The notes under the pieces: model-generated
Databases searched by the model: none
The model's input: the letters and a program-made list of their open reading frames with translations, nothing else
Told to the model about the DNA's origin: nothing
Translations under genes and position numbers: made by a program
Part shown: in pieces, positions 26,259 through 35,020 of the stretch
How the letters are laid out: each line of letters starts with the position of its first letter
Position numbering within the stretch: the first letter of the stretch is position 1
NCBI GenBank assembly: GCA_015232455.1
Contig: JADFZQ010000007.1
Location: forward strand, 1-64,000
Direction: 5' to 3'
DNA from: Desulfamplus sp.
GTDB lineage: Bacteria > Desulfobacterota > Desulfobacteria > Desulfobacterales > Desulfobacteraceae
Length of the DNA: 64,000 nucleotides

Positions 26259-27233
26259 ATGAAAGAGATAACATTTGAGAACATAGCTATGGCAAGGGAA
26301 CTTTTTGGCTATCATAACTATAACCTTGCAAAAATTTCAGAAGCGACTGGTGTTAAAATTGATAATAGGGGAAATACCATTATTATTAATGGCAACACCG
26401 AAAATGAGCTTTTAACAGAAAAAATGCTCAATCAGTTGTATGGATTAGTTAAGGCAAATTTTTCTATACATCCATCAGACATTGAGACCGCTGCTTTAGC
26501 TCTTAAAAATGACAGTTCATGCAAACTTAAAAATATCTTTCTTGATACAATCCTAACTACATCCAGAAAAAAGAATATTGCTCCAAAAAGCATAAATCAA
26601 AAGTTATATGTTGAGGCAGCTCGCAATAATGACATTGTTTTTGGAATTGGTCCTGCTGGCACTGGAAAGACATATTTAGCAATGGCAATGGCTGTTGCGT
26701 CCCTTAATAAGGGTGAAATAAACAAGATAATTCTAACAAGACCAGCAGTTGAAGCTGGAGAGGCATTAGGCTTTTTGCCAGGAGACCTATCTGACAAGAT
26801 TAATCCATATTTAAGACCTCTTTATGATGCTCTCCATGATATGATTTCAGTTGATAGGTCAAAGGAGATGATAGATCAAGGGATAATTGAAATTGCCCCT
26901 TTAGCGTTTATGCGAGGAAGGACTCTAAATAACTCTTTTATTATACTTGATGAGGCTCAAAACACAACATCAGAACAGATGAAGATGTTTTTAACACGTA
27001 TTGGATATAGCTCCAGAGCTGTTATTACTGGTGATATTACCCAAATTGATCTGCCAACAGGAAAAAAATCAGGGCTTATTGAGGCAAAAAACATCCTTCA
27101 AAATATTGAAGGGTTAAAATTCATCTTTTTTGATAATAATGATGTAGTCAGACACAGACTTGTCTCAAAAATTATTGAGGCATATAATAACAAAGACCTC
27201 AATTGCAAAAATATAAATAAAATAAGTTCTTAA
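26259..27233 (+). CDS. phoH: PhoH family ATPase
   Basis: The 324-residue PhoH/PhoL-like protein has Walker A GPAGTGKTYLAMA near residue 130, Walker B FIILDEAQNTT near 225 and TRIGYSSRAVITGDITQIDLP near 250, with an N-terminal KH-like domain (about 1-90). PhoH family members are RNA-linked ATPases, and the order phoH-pgpH-ybeY is a common block associated with ribosome and rRNA quality control. Confidence 0.92.
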   Translation: MKEITFENIAMARELFGYHNYNLAKISEATGVKIDNRGNTIIINGNTENELLTEKMLNQLYGLVKANFSIHPSDIETAALALKNDSSCKLKNIFLDTILTTSRKKNIAPKSINQKLYVEAARNNDIVFGIGPAGTGKTYLAMAMAVASLNKGEINKIILTRPAVEAGEALGFLPGDLSDKINPYLRPLYDALHDMISVDRSKEMIDQGIIEIAPLAFMRGRTLNNSFIILDEAQNTTSEQMKMFLTRIGYSSRAVITGDITQIDLPTGKKSGLIEAKNILQNIEGLKFIFFDNNDVVRHRLVSKIIEAYNNKDLNCKNINKISS

Positions 27234-27268
27234 ATAAAAATAATCATTAATGAAAAACATTAAAAACA

Positions 27269-29863
27269 ATGAATAAAAATGAACCTGATAAAAATATTCA
27301 TGTCATAAAATCATTAATTACGACTCAACCCTTTGTATTATGGGGGATTTTAGTTGGCATTACACTCTTTTCAACTCTTGTTCTCTATCCCGATAGGGGT
27401 AGAATCAACTATGACTATAAAATAGGCGATGTTGCAGAACGAGATATTAAAGCACCTCGCGATTTCTTCATTGAAGATAAGGCAGCAACCCTTTTAAACA
27501 AGCAGCAAGTAGCAGACTCTTTTCAAAGCATCTATGATTATGATCCAAATATGGCATCTCAACTATCAGATAAATTGGAACAAGCATTTGCAATACCAAG
27601 AAAATTTTTTAATACAGCAGAATTATCAAATAAAGAGTCAAAAACTATCCAATCTCAACTTCAACCTCAATCTCCTCAACCACAAAAAAATCAACAAACT
27701 CCACAATCTTTAGAATCCACAAAATCTCAGCAAATTCAGGAAAGCCCACAGAGTTCACAGTCTGAAAAATCTTTACTAACCCAACAATCTACCCAACCTT
27801 TAGAGACATTGGTTATGGCAACTTTAGAAGATTTTGAAAATTCACTTGGAATTGCTGTTGGAGAAAAAGGGTATTCAACGCTCTATAAATATAATTTTGC
27901 TGACAATATAACACTGATAATCAAAGCTATACTTACTGAAATTTTAAGAAACGGAGTTGTTGCCAATAAAGAGCTTTTGCTTAAAGAAGAAAAAAAGGGG
28001 ATTGTATTAAGGACTATCGGGTCATCTACAGAAAAATTGGTTGATAATCTTAAAGTTATCTATAGTCCTGATGAAGCTCAATCTATGGTAAAAACTATTG
28101 GAGAGCCGCTTTGTAAGGGTATTAATTTTAATAGAAACCTTAAAAATTTAATATTTGATATATCGCGTCAACTTATTCTTCCTAACATCACTATGAACAG
28201 AAGTGAGACAGAAAAACGGATTGCAAGTGCACAATCTGAGATAAAGCCAGTTCTATACCAGATTAAAAAGGGCGAAATGATTCTGCGTGAGGGAGAGAGA
28301 GTTGATGAGACAAGAGTGGCTAAACTTAAGGCTCTAAGCAGCCAACTTGAAGAAAAAAATAGCCTTATGACCCGTATTGGCACAGCCCTTATGATTCTGT
28401 TTTCACTTCTTGTCATATATATAATTCTTCTTAAGAATAACAAAAAAGTTAATCAGTATCACCACAAAAACATTCTATTTCTATCATTGATGTTGATTAT
28501 TTTTCTCTCAATTACAAAAATATCAGTGCCTCTTGAATATACAAATGCACTAAACTTAACTCTTGACATAAACTCTGACTCTATCTTCTTAGTGCTTCCC
28601 CTTGCTGCTGGTGCAATGACTGTATCCCTATTTCTTGGATTTGAGATTGCTCTCTATTTTACGTTAGCTCTTTCAATACTTGGTGCTACAATTTTTTCAA
28701 GCAGGATTGAGGTCTTTATCTTTTTTTTCCTAACAAGCGTTATGGGAGCTTTCTGGATGAAAGAGTGCAGAGAGCGGAAAATATTTATAACTACTGGGTT
28801 TAAACTTGCTTTTCTAAATGCGGGTCTTGCTACATCTTTGAGCATTTACTCTTCATCTTCTGACATAAATATAACCATATTTGCCAAAAATATAATGCTT
28901 GCTGCATCAGGAGGAGTTATATCAGGAATTATCACTGCTGGATTGACACCTGTTATTGAGCTTATCTTCTCCTATACAACTGAAATCAAATTTCTTGAAC
29001 TCTCCAATCTTGATCAACCAATGATGAAACGCCTTATGATTGAGGCACCAGGAACATACAACCATAGTGTGATTGTTGCAAACCTTGCGGAAGCAGCAGC
29101 ATCGGCAATAGGTGTAAGCCCTTTGAGAACTAAAGTTGGGGCATTTTACCACGACATTGGAAAACTTGATAAACCGCTATATTTTATTGAAAATCAGACT
29201 GATGGTAAAAATCGGCATGACAAAATATCACCCTCAATGTCTGCTCTTGTTTTAGTTCAGCACACAAAAAAAGGCGTTGAATTTGCAAGAGATTACAAAC
29301 TTGGACAAGAGATTATGGACACCATACAACAGCATCATGGTACAAGCCTTATAAAATATTTTTATAATAAAAGTATTAAAATTCATGGTGCTGATGCTGT
29401 TAAAGAGAGTGATTTTCGCTACCCAGGACCTAAACCTCAGACACGAGAGGCAGCAATTGTTATGCTTGCAGATGTTGTAGAAGCAGCACTAAGAACTCTT
29501 GAGCGTCCAACATCTGCAAGAATACAAGGAAGAGTTCAAGAGCTTATAAATGGAATTTTCCTTGATGGGCAACTTGAAGAGTGTGAATTGACGTTAAAAG
29601 ATTTGCATCAAATATCAAATAGTTTTAATAAAATTTTAACAGGGCTTTACCACCACAGAATTGAATATAGTGATAAACCTATAGATTCTAAAGAGTCAAA
29701 AAAGGATAACGACTCTAAAAAAGAGAATAAACCCCAAGAGACAGTAAAAGAGAGCAATGGCACAGCAAAAGATACTTATACAGAACCATCAGAAGAGAAT
29801 CAAAATATCAAAAGAGCAGATAACCCAGAAAATCCGTCTGATTCTAAAACATTTAGGATATGA
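27269..29863 (+). CDS. 7TM-HD family phosphohydrolase (PgpH-like)
   Basis: The 864-residue protein has an N-terminal span (about 22-40), a large extracytoplasmic 7TMR-HDED domain, seven clustered spans (about 370-580) and a cytoplasmic HD domain with YNHSVIVANLAEAAA, FYHDIGKLDKP, QHHGTSL and LADVVEAALRTL. PgpH homologues hydrolyse cyclic di-AMP; that activity is inferred from the family. The outer domain holds a Gln/Ser/Pro-rich insert (about 130-175). The last ~35 residues are disordered, acidic and encoded in DNA that also encodes the YbeY N-terminus in another frame. Confidence 0.87.
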   Translation: MNKNEPDKNIHVIKSLITTQPFVLWGILVGITLFSTLVLYPDRGRINYDYKIGDVAERDIKAPRDFFIEDKAATLLNKQQVADSFQSIYDYDPNMASQLSDKLEQAFAIPRKFFNTAELSNKESKTIQSQLQPQSPQPQKNQQTPQSLESTKSQQIQESPQSSQSEKSLLTQQSTQPLETLVMATLEDFENSLGIAVGEKGYSTLYKYNFADNITLIIKAILTEILRNGVVANKELLLKEEKKGIVLRTIGSSTEKLVDNLKVIYSPDEAQSMVKTIGEPLCKGINFNRNLKNLIFDISRQLILPNITMNRSETEKRIASAQSEIKPVLYQIKKGEMILREGERVDETRVAKLKALSSQLEEKNSLMTRIGTALMILFSLLVIYIILLKNNKKVNQYHHKNILFLSLMLIIFLSITKISVPLEYTNALNLTLDINSDSIFLVLPLAAGAMTVSLFLGFEIALYFTLALSILGATIFSSRIEVFIFFFLTSVMGAFWMKECRERKIFITTGFKLAFLNAGLATSLSIYSSSSDINITIFAKNIMLAASGGVISGIITAGLTPVIELIFSYTTEIKFLELSNLDQPMMKRLMIEAPGTYNHSVIVANLAEAAASAIGVSPLRTKVGAFYHDIGKLDKPLYFIENQTDGKNRHDKISPSMSALVLVQHTKKGVEFARDYKLGQEIMDTIQQHHGTSLIKYFYNKSIKIHGADAVKESDFRYPGPKPQTREAAIVMLADVVEAALRTLERPTSARIQGRVQELINGIFLDGQLEECELTLKDLHQISNSFNKILTGLYHHRIEYSDKPIDSKESKKDNDSKKENKPQETVKESNGTAKDTYTEPSEENQNIKRADNPENPSDSKTFRI

Positions 29864-30242
29864 TAAACATGAGATTTCAGTTGTTATTACAGATAATGCT
29901 CACATCAGAGAGTTAAATCATCTTTATAGAGGAGTTGATACAGCGACAAATGTTCTATCGTTTTCAATGATTGAGGGTGAGTTTGGTTCAATAGGAAATC
30001 TTCTTGGGGATTTGGTAATATCTGCTGAACGGGCAGAAGAAGAGGCTCAAGCATCTAATATTACCACTGATGAGCGTATGTCTCAGCTTCTTGTTCATGG
30101 CATTTTACATCTTGTAGGTTATGACCACGATGATTATGATGATATAAACTCAAATAGCCATAGCAATGCTTTAGAGATGGAGAAAAAAAGTTTAGAACTT
30201 TTAAGGGCAATTGAGCCAAACAAAGAGCTTGAATTTTTTTAA
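29757..30242 (+). CDS. ybeY: Endoribonuclease YbeY
   Basis: The 161-residue protein has the zinc-binding LVHGILHLVGYDHDD (HxxxHxxxxxH) near residue 117 and RELNHLYRGVDTATNVLSF near residue 50. It matures rRNA and takes part in ribosome quality control. The N-terminal ILIQNHQKRIKISKEQITQK matches family N-termini, so the ATG at 29757 is real and overlaps the pgpH-like gene by 107 bases in the +1-shifted frame. A strong palindrome follows the stop. Confidence 0.92.
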   Translation: MAQQKILIQNHQKRIKISKEQITQKIRLILKHLGYDKHEISVVITDNAHIRELNHLYRGVDTATNVLSFSMIEGEFGSIGNLLGDLVISAERAEEEAQASNITTDERMSQLLVHGILHLVGYDHDDYDDINSNSHSNALEMEKKSLELLRAIEPNKELEFF

Positions 30243-30256
30243 TTAGATATATTTAA

Positions 30257-30289
30257 AGATTTGACAACTTTTTAAAAGTTGTCAAATCT
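30257..30289. repeat. Copy 2 of the dispersed palindrome, possible terminator
   Basis: AGATTTGACAACTTTT (30257-30272) and its exact complement AAAAGTTGTCAAATCT (30274-30289) flank one central T. It lies 14 bases after the ybeY stop. It matches 49600-49632 in every base except the centre, and the copy at 18953 is diverged. Confidence 0.93.
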
Positions 30290-30343
30290 GTTGCTAACTG
30301 ACATTAATAAAAATATAAATGCTATATAAAGCAGGAGAAAATA

Positions 30344-31063
30344 ATGGCAAAACTTGCTGTAAATGTTGATCACATTGCAACTTTGCGTCAGGCAAGAGGG
30401 GCAAGCTATCCTGAGCCTGTAACTGCTGCAATGGCAGCCGAAACAGGAGGTGCAGATGGAGTTGTTGTCCATTTAAGAGAGGATAGACGCCATATTCAAG
30501 AAAGAGATGTTAGAATATTGCGGCAGGTGGTGCAAACCAAATTGATTCTTGAGATGGCATCAACGCCAGAGATGATAGGAATAGCACTTGATATTAAGCC
30601 AAATATAGTAACTTTAGTGCCTGAAAAACGTATGGAATTAACTACTGAAGGTGGACTTGATATTATTACCCACTTTAATAACATCAAGGATAGCGTAAAG
30701 CATCTTCAGAACGGCGGTATAAAGGTGAGTATTTTCATTGATCCAGACCTTGATCAAATTAAACATGCCCATAAAATGAATGCTGATATGATAGAGATTC
30801 ATACTGGTGCGTTTTGTGATGCAGTAACAGAATCAGAGCAAGAAAAAGAGTTTGCAAGAGTTGTTGACGCAGCAAAAATAGCATCAAAGTTAAAACTTGG
30901 CGTTAATGCTGGTCATGGGCTTGGTTATAACTCAATTAAAAGGTTTAAAGGATTAAATGAGATTGATGAGTTCAGTATTGGTCACAGCATTGTTGCAAGA
31001 GCTACCATTGTAGGTATGGAGAAGGCTGTAAGGGATATGTTAGAGCTTGTTAAAGCTCTTTAG
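30344..31063 (+). CDS. pdxJ: Pyridoxine 5'-phosphate synthase
   Basis: PdxJ makes pyridoxine 5'-phosphate from 3-amino-2-oxopropyl phosphate and deoxyxylulose phosphate. The 239-residue protein begins AKLAVNVDHIATLRQARG, carries VHLREDRRHIQERDV near residue 44, TLVPEKRMELTTEGGLD near 90 and LGVNAGHGLGYNSIK near 188, all family motifs. Length is standard. An AGCAGGAG ribosome site precedes the ATG. Confidence 0.95.
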   Translation: MAKLAVNVDHIATLRQARGASYPEPVTAAMAAETGGADGVVVHLREDRRHIQERDVRILRQVVQTKLILEMASTPEMIGIALDIKPNIVTLVPEKRMELTTEGGLDIITHFNNIKDSVKHLQNGGIKVSIFIDPDLDQIKHAHKMNADMIEIHTGAFCDAVTESEQEKEFARVVDAAKIASKLKLGVNAGHGLGYNSIKRFKGLNEIDEFSIGHSIVARATIVGMEKAVRDMLELVKAL

Positions 31064-31137
31064 AATTTCCCTTGCTGTAAACTTTTTTAAGAATATTTCT
31101 CTTGAGAATAAAGCATACGATGTAGTATATTTAGAAT

Positions 31138-31428
31138 ATGTCATTTTACAGATGGAACACAGATAAAAATCTATGGTTGAAAAAGGAAAGGGGTATTTCA
31201 TTTGAAGAGATAGTATGGCATATTGAACATGGGTATTTGTTAGATGATTTAGCTCACCCTAATCAAGAAAAATACCCAGAACAGAGGATAATGATAATAA
31301 AAGTAAAAGATTATGCTTTTATAGTCCCTTATGTTGAGAATGAAGATGGAGTGTTTCTCAAAACGGTAATTCCAAACAGAAAAGCAACAAGAGAATATAT
31401 TACTGAAAGGATAAAAAATGATATCTAA
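31138..31428 (+). CDS. BrnT-like toxin candidate
   Basis: The 96-residue protein starts with YRWNTDKNLWLKKERGISFEEIVWHIEHG and ends with FLKTVIPNRKATREY, a layout close to BrnT-type small RNase toxins of the RelE fold. Its 3' end overlaps the next gene, a CopG-like antitoxin, by 11 bases. BrnT proteins cleave RNA and halt translation; the assignment rests on pattern similarity and the partner gene. Confidence 0.75.
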   Translation: MSFYRWNTDKNLWLKKERGISFEEIVWHIEHGYLLDDLAHPNQEKYPEQRIMIIKVKDYAFIVPYVENEDGVFLKTVIPNRKATREYITERIKNDI

Positions 31429-31726
31429 TGAGAATAAAATACCATATCGTAATTCAACAGTTTTTATAGATGATATTGATGAGCAAGAGACAATATCATC
31501 ATTTGAAAATGGAGAGTGGTTTTCTGTTCTTACAGATGAGAGACGTAACCAACTTGAGCAATACGCCAAAAATACTTTTAACAAAGATAAACGAGTTGTT
31601 GTAGAAATTTCATCAAAAGATTTATACGATATTGAAATCAAAGCTATTGAAGAGGGGCTTTCATATCAGACTTTAATAACAAGCATTTTGCATAAATATA
31701 TATCTGGTCAATTGATAGAAAGATAA
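31418..31726 (+). CDS. CopG/BrnA-like antitoxin
   Basis: The 102-residue protein has a negatively charged N-terminal half and a C-terminal ribbon-helix-helix-like segment (KRVVVEISSKDLYDIEIKAIEEGLSYQTLITSILHKYISGQL), the usual layout of CopG-type antitoxins paired with BrnT-like toxins. The start lies inside the toxin 3' end. Both genes lie between pdxJ and ppaC on the same strand. Confidence 0.78.
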   Translation: MISNENKIPYRNSTVFIDDIDEQETISSFENGEWFSVLTDERRNQLEQYAKNTFNKDKRVVVEISSKDLYDIEIKAIEEGLSYQTLITSILHKYISGQLIER

Positions 31727-31810
31727 TAATATAGTAGAAAGAGGAGCGATTGGAATTCCGCTTCTGTATTGGTAATATAACATAACGAAAATAATTATTC
31801 AGGAGGTTTT

Positions 31811-32731
31811 ATGTCAATTTTAGTATTTGGTCACAAAAATCCGGATACAGACTCTGTCTGTGCTGCAATTGCTCTTGCAGACCTTAAGAAAAAACTTGGT
31901 GAAGATATTGCAGCAGCAGCTCAAGGTGAAGTAACTCCGGAGACCAAATTTGTTCTTGGAAAATTTGGTGTTGCAGCTCCTCAAGTTGTAACCTCTTATG
32001 CAGGCAAAGATGTTTACCTTGTTGATCATTCAGACCTTGCTCAGAGTCCTGAAGACCTTGGCAAAGCCAATATACTTGGTATTGTTGATCATCACAAACT
32101 TGGTGATGTAACAACATCACAGCCATTAGAGTGCTGGATTTGGCCCGTAGGCTGCACATGCACAGTGATCAAATCAATGTATAACTTTTTTAATGTAGAG
32201 ATTCCAAAAGATATTGCTGGAATTATGCTTTGTGCAATTTTGAGCGATACTGTAATTTTTAAGTCAGCAACATGCACCTCAAAAGATAGAGCAGCATGTG
32301 AAGACCTTGCAAAAATTGCTGGTATTTCTGATATGCAGGCACTTGGTATGGAGATGTTTAAGGTAAAATCAGCGGTTGAAGGCACTCCAATTAGAGAGCT
32401 TGTATATCGTGATTACAAAGACTTTAACATGAGCGGCAAAAAAGTTGGAATTGGACAGCTTGAAGTTGTTGATCTCTCAATTCTTGATGGCGTAAAAGCA
32501 GACCTTGCGGCTGATATTGCTACACTCAAGAAAGAGGGTGGACACCACAGTATTTTCCTTCTTTTAACTGATATTATTAAAGAGGGTTCTGAAGTTCTTA
32601 TCGTTTCTGACGATGATTCTGTTATTAAAAAGGCTTTTGGTGCAACTCCTGAAAACGGTAAAGCATGGTTACCCGGAGTTATGAGCCGTAAAAAACAGGT
32701 TGTTCCAAACCTTGAGAAAGCATTTGCATAA
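31811..32731 (+). CDS. ppaC: Manganese-dependent inorganic pyrophosphatase
   Basis: This 306-residue DHH-family (family II) pyrophosphatase has GHKNPDTDSVCAA near residue 7, VDHSD near 70, DHHKLGD near 96 and a C-terminal DHHA2 part with GGHHSIFLLLTDI and the closing SRKKQVVP substrate-binding motif. It drives sulfate activation and biosynthesis by removing PPi, consistent with a sulfate-reducing lifestyle. A near-perfect AGGAGG ribosome site precedes it; a bidirectional terminator follows. Confidence 0.95.
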   Translation: MSILVFGHKNPDTDSVCAAIALADLKKKLGEDIAAAAQGEVTPETKFVLGKFGVAAPQVVTSYAGKDVYLVDHSDLAQSPEDLGKANILGIVDHHKLGDVTTSQPLECWIWPVGCTCTVIKSMYNFFNVEIPKDIAGIMLCAILSDTVIFKSATCTSKDRAACEDLAKIAGISDMQALGMEMFKVKSAVEGTPIRELVYRDYKDFNMSGKKVGIGQLEVVDLSILDGVKADLAADIATLKKEGGHHSIFLLLTDIIKEGSEVLIVSDDDSVIKKAFGATPENGKAWLPGVMSRKKQVVPNLEKAFA

Positions 32732-32773
32732 TTATAGCGTGAAAGCATAATAGTTAAATCTGTTATTTGAATA

Positions 32774-32816
32774 GAAAAAAAGGGTAATAAAAATTAAATT
32801 TTTTATTACCCTTTTT
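32774..32816. terminator. Bidirectional terminator between convergent genes
   Basis: AAAAAAAGGGTAATAAAAA and TTTTTATTACCCTTTTT form a long stem with a TTAAA-type loop. It has A-runs on one side and T-runs on the other, so it can stop both ppaC (plus) and the aminotransferase (minus, ends at 32838). Confidence 0.88.
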
Positions 32817-32837
32817 AAATTTTTGCGAAGCTTAGAA

Positions 32838-33998
32838 CTAAAAATTATTTTTTAAATACGAGTCTAAAATATCAATAATCTCTCCAAAATTTTCTCTTCC
32901 CAATCCAATTCTAAAATGGTTGCCAAAAAAACCGAATAGTTCGCCATACACAATCATTATCTCTTTATCTTCAAGAATTTTTTTGCAAAACTTTTCAACT
33001 TGAAAATCGCCAAGCAACTTTGGGAAAGCTACAGAACCAGCTTTAGGTCTAACCCATGAAAAAAGATCGTTATTGTTTTGAAAAAACTGCTCTGCGATAG
33101 AGATATTTTTGCTAATAATTTCAAGATTTCTTCTGATAAGCTCTTTTTTATTTTGCAATGCCATAATTGCAAGAATTTCGCTCGGAGAGCTATTGCAAAT
33201 TGTTGTATAATCCTTAAACTCAAGCCATTTTTGAATCAGATTGGTATCTTGCGTGGCAAGCCAGCCAATACGAAGTCCGGGAAGAGCAAATGATTTTGAC
33301 ATGCCTGATAATGAAATTCCCTTCTCATAAACATCAGATACAGATGGGAGTTTATCTGATGGAGAAAATTCAAGAAATCTGTACATCTCATCAGAGAAAA
33401 TATAAATTCCATATCTTCTTGCTATATCAATGATTGCATCAAACTCAGAACGAGAGAGTGTATGACCAGTAGGGTTGTGAGGAAAATTTATAACTATCAT
33501 TCGGGTTTTATCGTTTATATTTTGTTTCAAAAAATCAATATCAATACTCCAGCTACTGGTGCCATTCAAAGTACCTGGGTCTAAGTTGTTGTTAGAATTT
33601 GGTTTTAATTGAAGTTCCCAATTTGTAATACTGCATCCCTTTGCATGTGCAATTTGATATAAAGATTGGTATGCTGGAGATATAGCAATAAGATGGTCAT
33701 CAGGCTTTAGAAGAGTGTTCATTGCAATAAAAATAGCCTCTTCTGGTGCTGCAATCAGCAAGTCATCATCAGAAATATTTTTGTAAAGATTTGCAACTTC
33801 TCTTCTTAATAAAGAGTGTCCCTGAGACTCAGTATAAGAAAGCTTAAGATTCTCCCACAGTTTAAGCGATTCAAAAGAAGCCATTTTAAGAAGTTCAGCC
33901 ATTTTGATAGGCTCGCAATCTGAAGGGCTTAAAAGATATTTAACCTTGAATTCATACTTGGCAAAATATCGTTCTAATTTAAAAGGTTCTATCTGCAT
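32838..33998 (-). CDS. PLP-dependent aminotransferase, class I/II
   Basis: The 386-residue fold-type I protein has NFPHNPTGHTLS near residue 172 (PLP-contact Asn), FSDEMYRF near 205 and SGMSKSFALPGLRIGWLAT near 230 with the Schiff-base lysine in SKSFA. Late Arg FRIGLGR binds the substrate carboxylate. Substrate is unknown; capreomycidine-synthase-like and aspartate-type aminotransferases share this pattern. It starts 16 bases past the stop of the SDR-like gene. Confidence 0.82.
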   Translation of the reverse strand: MQIEPFKLERYFAKYEFKVKYLLSPSDCEPIKMAELLKMASFESLKLWENLKLSYTESQGHSLLRREVANLYKNISDDDLLIAAPEEAIFIAMNTLLKPDDHLIAISPAYQSLYQIAHAKGCSITNWELQLKPNSNNNLDPGTLNGTSSWSIDIDFLKQNINDKTRMIVINFPHNPTGHTLSRSEFDAIIDIARRYGIYIFSDEMYRFLEFSPSDKLPSVSDVYEKGISLSGMSKSFALPGLRIGWLATQDTNLIQKWLEFKDYTTICNSSPSEILAIMALQNKKELIRRNLEIISKNISIAEQFFQNNNDLFSWVRPKAGSVAFPKLLGDFQVEKFCKKILEDKEIMIVYGELFGFFGNHFRIGLGRENFGEIIDILDSYLKNNF

Positions 33999-34014
33999 TT
34001 AAAGAACTCCAAGA

Positions 34015-34620
34015 TTAATTGTCATACATTCTTATTATTTTTCCATTGATTCTGCCTTCAACACTCTTTACGTAACCATTAATCACTTTTTTCATGGGTA
34101 TGGGATTGTGTCCCGGAAAATAGCTTTCATATTTTTCTGCTGCATCTTCAACAACTCCTGATGAGACAACATTGATCCTGATACCATTTTGCAGCTCTAA
34201 AGCAACAGCCTTAACAAAGCTGTGAATACCACCATTAACCATAGCAGCACTTGTGGTTAAAACCACAGGGTCATCAGCCAATATTCCAGTTGTAAGTGTA
34301 AATGATCCCCCTGCGTTTATATAATCCTTACCGATTCTAACGAGATTCACCTGCCCCATGAGCTTGCTTTTTATGCCAACGTAAAAATCTTGTTCAGCCA
34401 TCTCATCAAATTTTGCCCATTTTGCCTCCCCAGCAATAGAGACAACAGCGTCAACATTGCCAACAGCTTCAAACATTGCTTTAATAGAACTGCTGTCAGT
34501 AATATCTACATTTACATCTCCAGATCTCCTTCCAGCAATAACCACCTGATGTTTTTTTGAAAAATGGCTGCTAACTTTTTTCCCTATAGTGCCATTTCCA
34601 CCAATTATTAAAATTTTCAT
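34015..34620 (-). CDS. Short-chain dehydrogenase-like protein with non-canonical active site
   Basis: The 201-residue Rossmann protein starts MKILIIGGNGTIGKKV, a TGxxxGxG-like nucleotide site, and shows SIAGEAKWAKF and SFTLTTGIL. In the canonical YxxxK position it has HSFVK, so the catalytic tyrosine is missing, as in some short SDRs close to YbjT/YjbA types. The ATG at 34620 follows AGGTGG by 4 bases; an upstream start at 34674 has no ribosome site. Upstream gene of the aminotransferase. Confidence 0.8.
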   Translation of the reverse strand: MKILIIGGNGTIGKKVSSHFSKKHQVVIAGRRSGDVNVDITDSSSIKAMFEAVGNVDAVVSIAGEAKWAKFDEMAEQDFYVGIKSKLMGQVNLVRIGKDYINAGGSFTLTTGILADDPVVLTTSAAMVNGGIHSFVKAVALELQNGIRINVVSSGVVEDAAEKYESYFPGHNPIPMKKVINGYVKSVEGRINGKIIRMYDN

Positions 34621-35020
34621 AAATCCACCTTTTCTTATTGATAAATGTGTAATGTTCAATAAACTCTTAACCACTCTTGTAGTGATAACTTATACCTATT
34701 TAAAATGTTTGTCCAATGACTTGATTTGGTAACTATTCAATCATTTAAAGAAAAGATATAAATTCTGATAAAACTAACCCTCCAAAGTCATGTGAAAAAT
34801 GACGCTATTACCCGATCCAAAGCGTGTTTCCAATAGCTTATGTTGTAATCAGAATTTTATTGACAAGTCAGCCTTTTAAAGGCTAAGTTTGTTTTCCATT
34901 TTATGTCAAATTGCGTTATGAGTATATGTCTATTAAACAAACACTAATAGTATTAAATTATTAGAAAAGTATTAATTTAAGATTAAACCAACAAGCAATA
35001 GAAACTTTAGGAGTTAAAAA
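34621..35020. other. Divergent intergenic region upstream of hdrA
   Basis: Four hundred bases between the SDR gene and hdrA. It contains TTGACA at about 34859, followed by a short palindrome AGCCTTT-T-AAAGGCT and then a weak -10-like CTAAGT, a possible regulated promoter. AGGAG at 35009-35013 is the hdrA ribosome site. Nothing else stood out. Confidence 0.5.
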
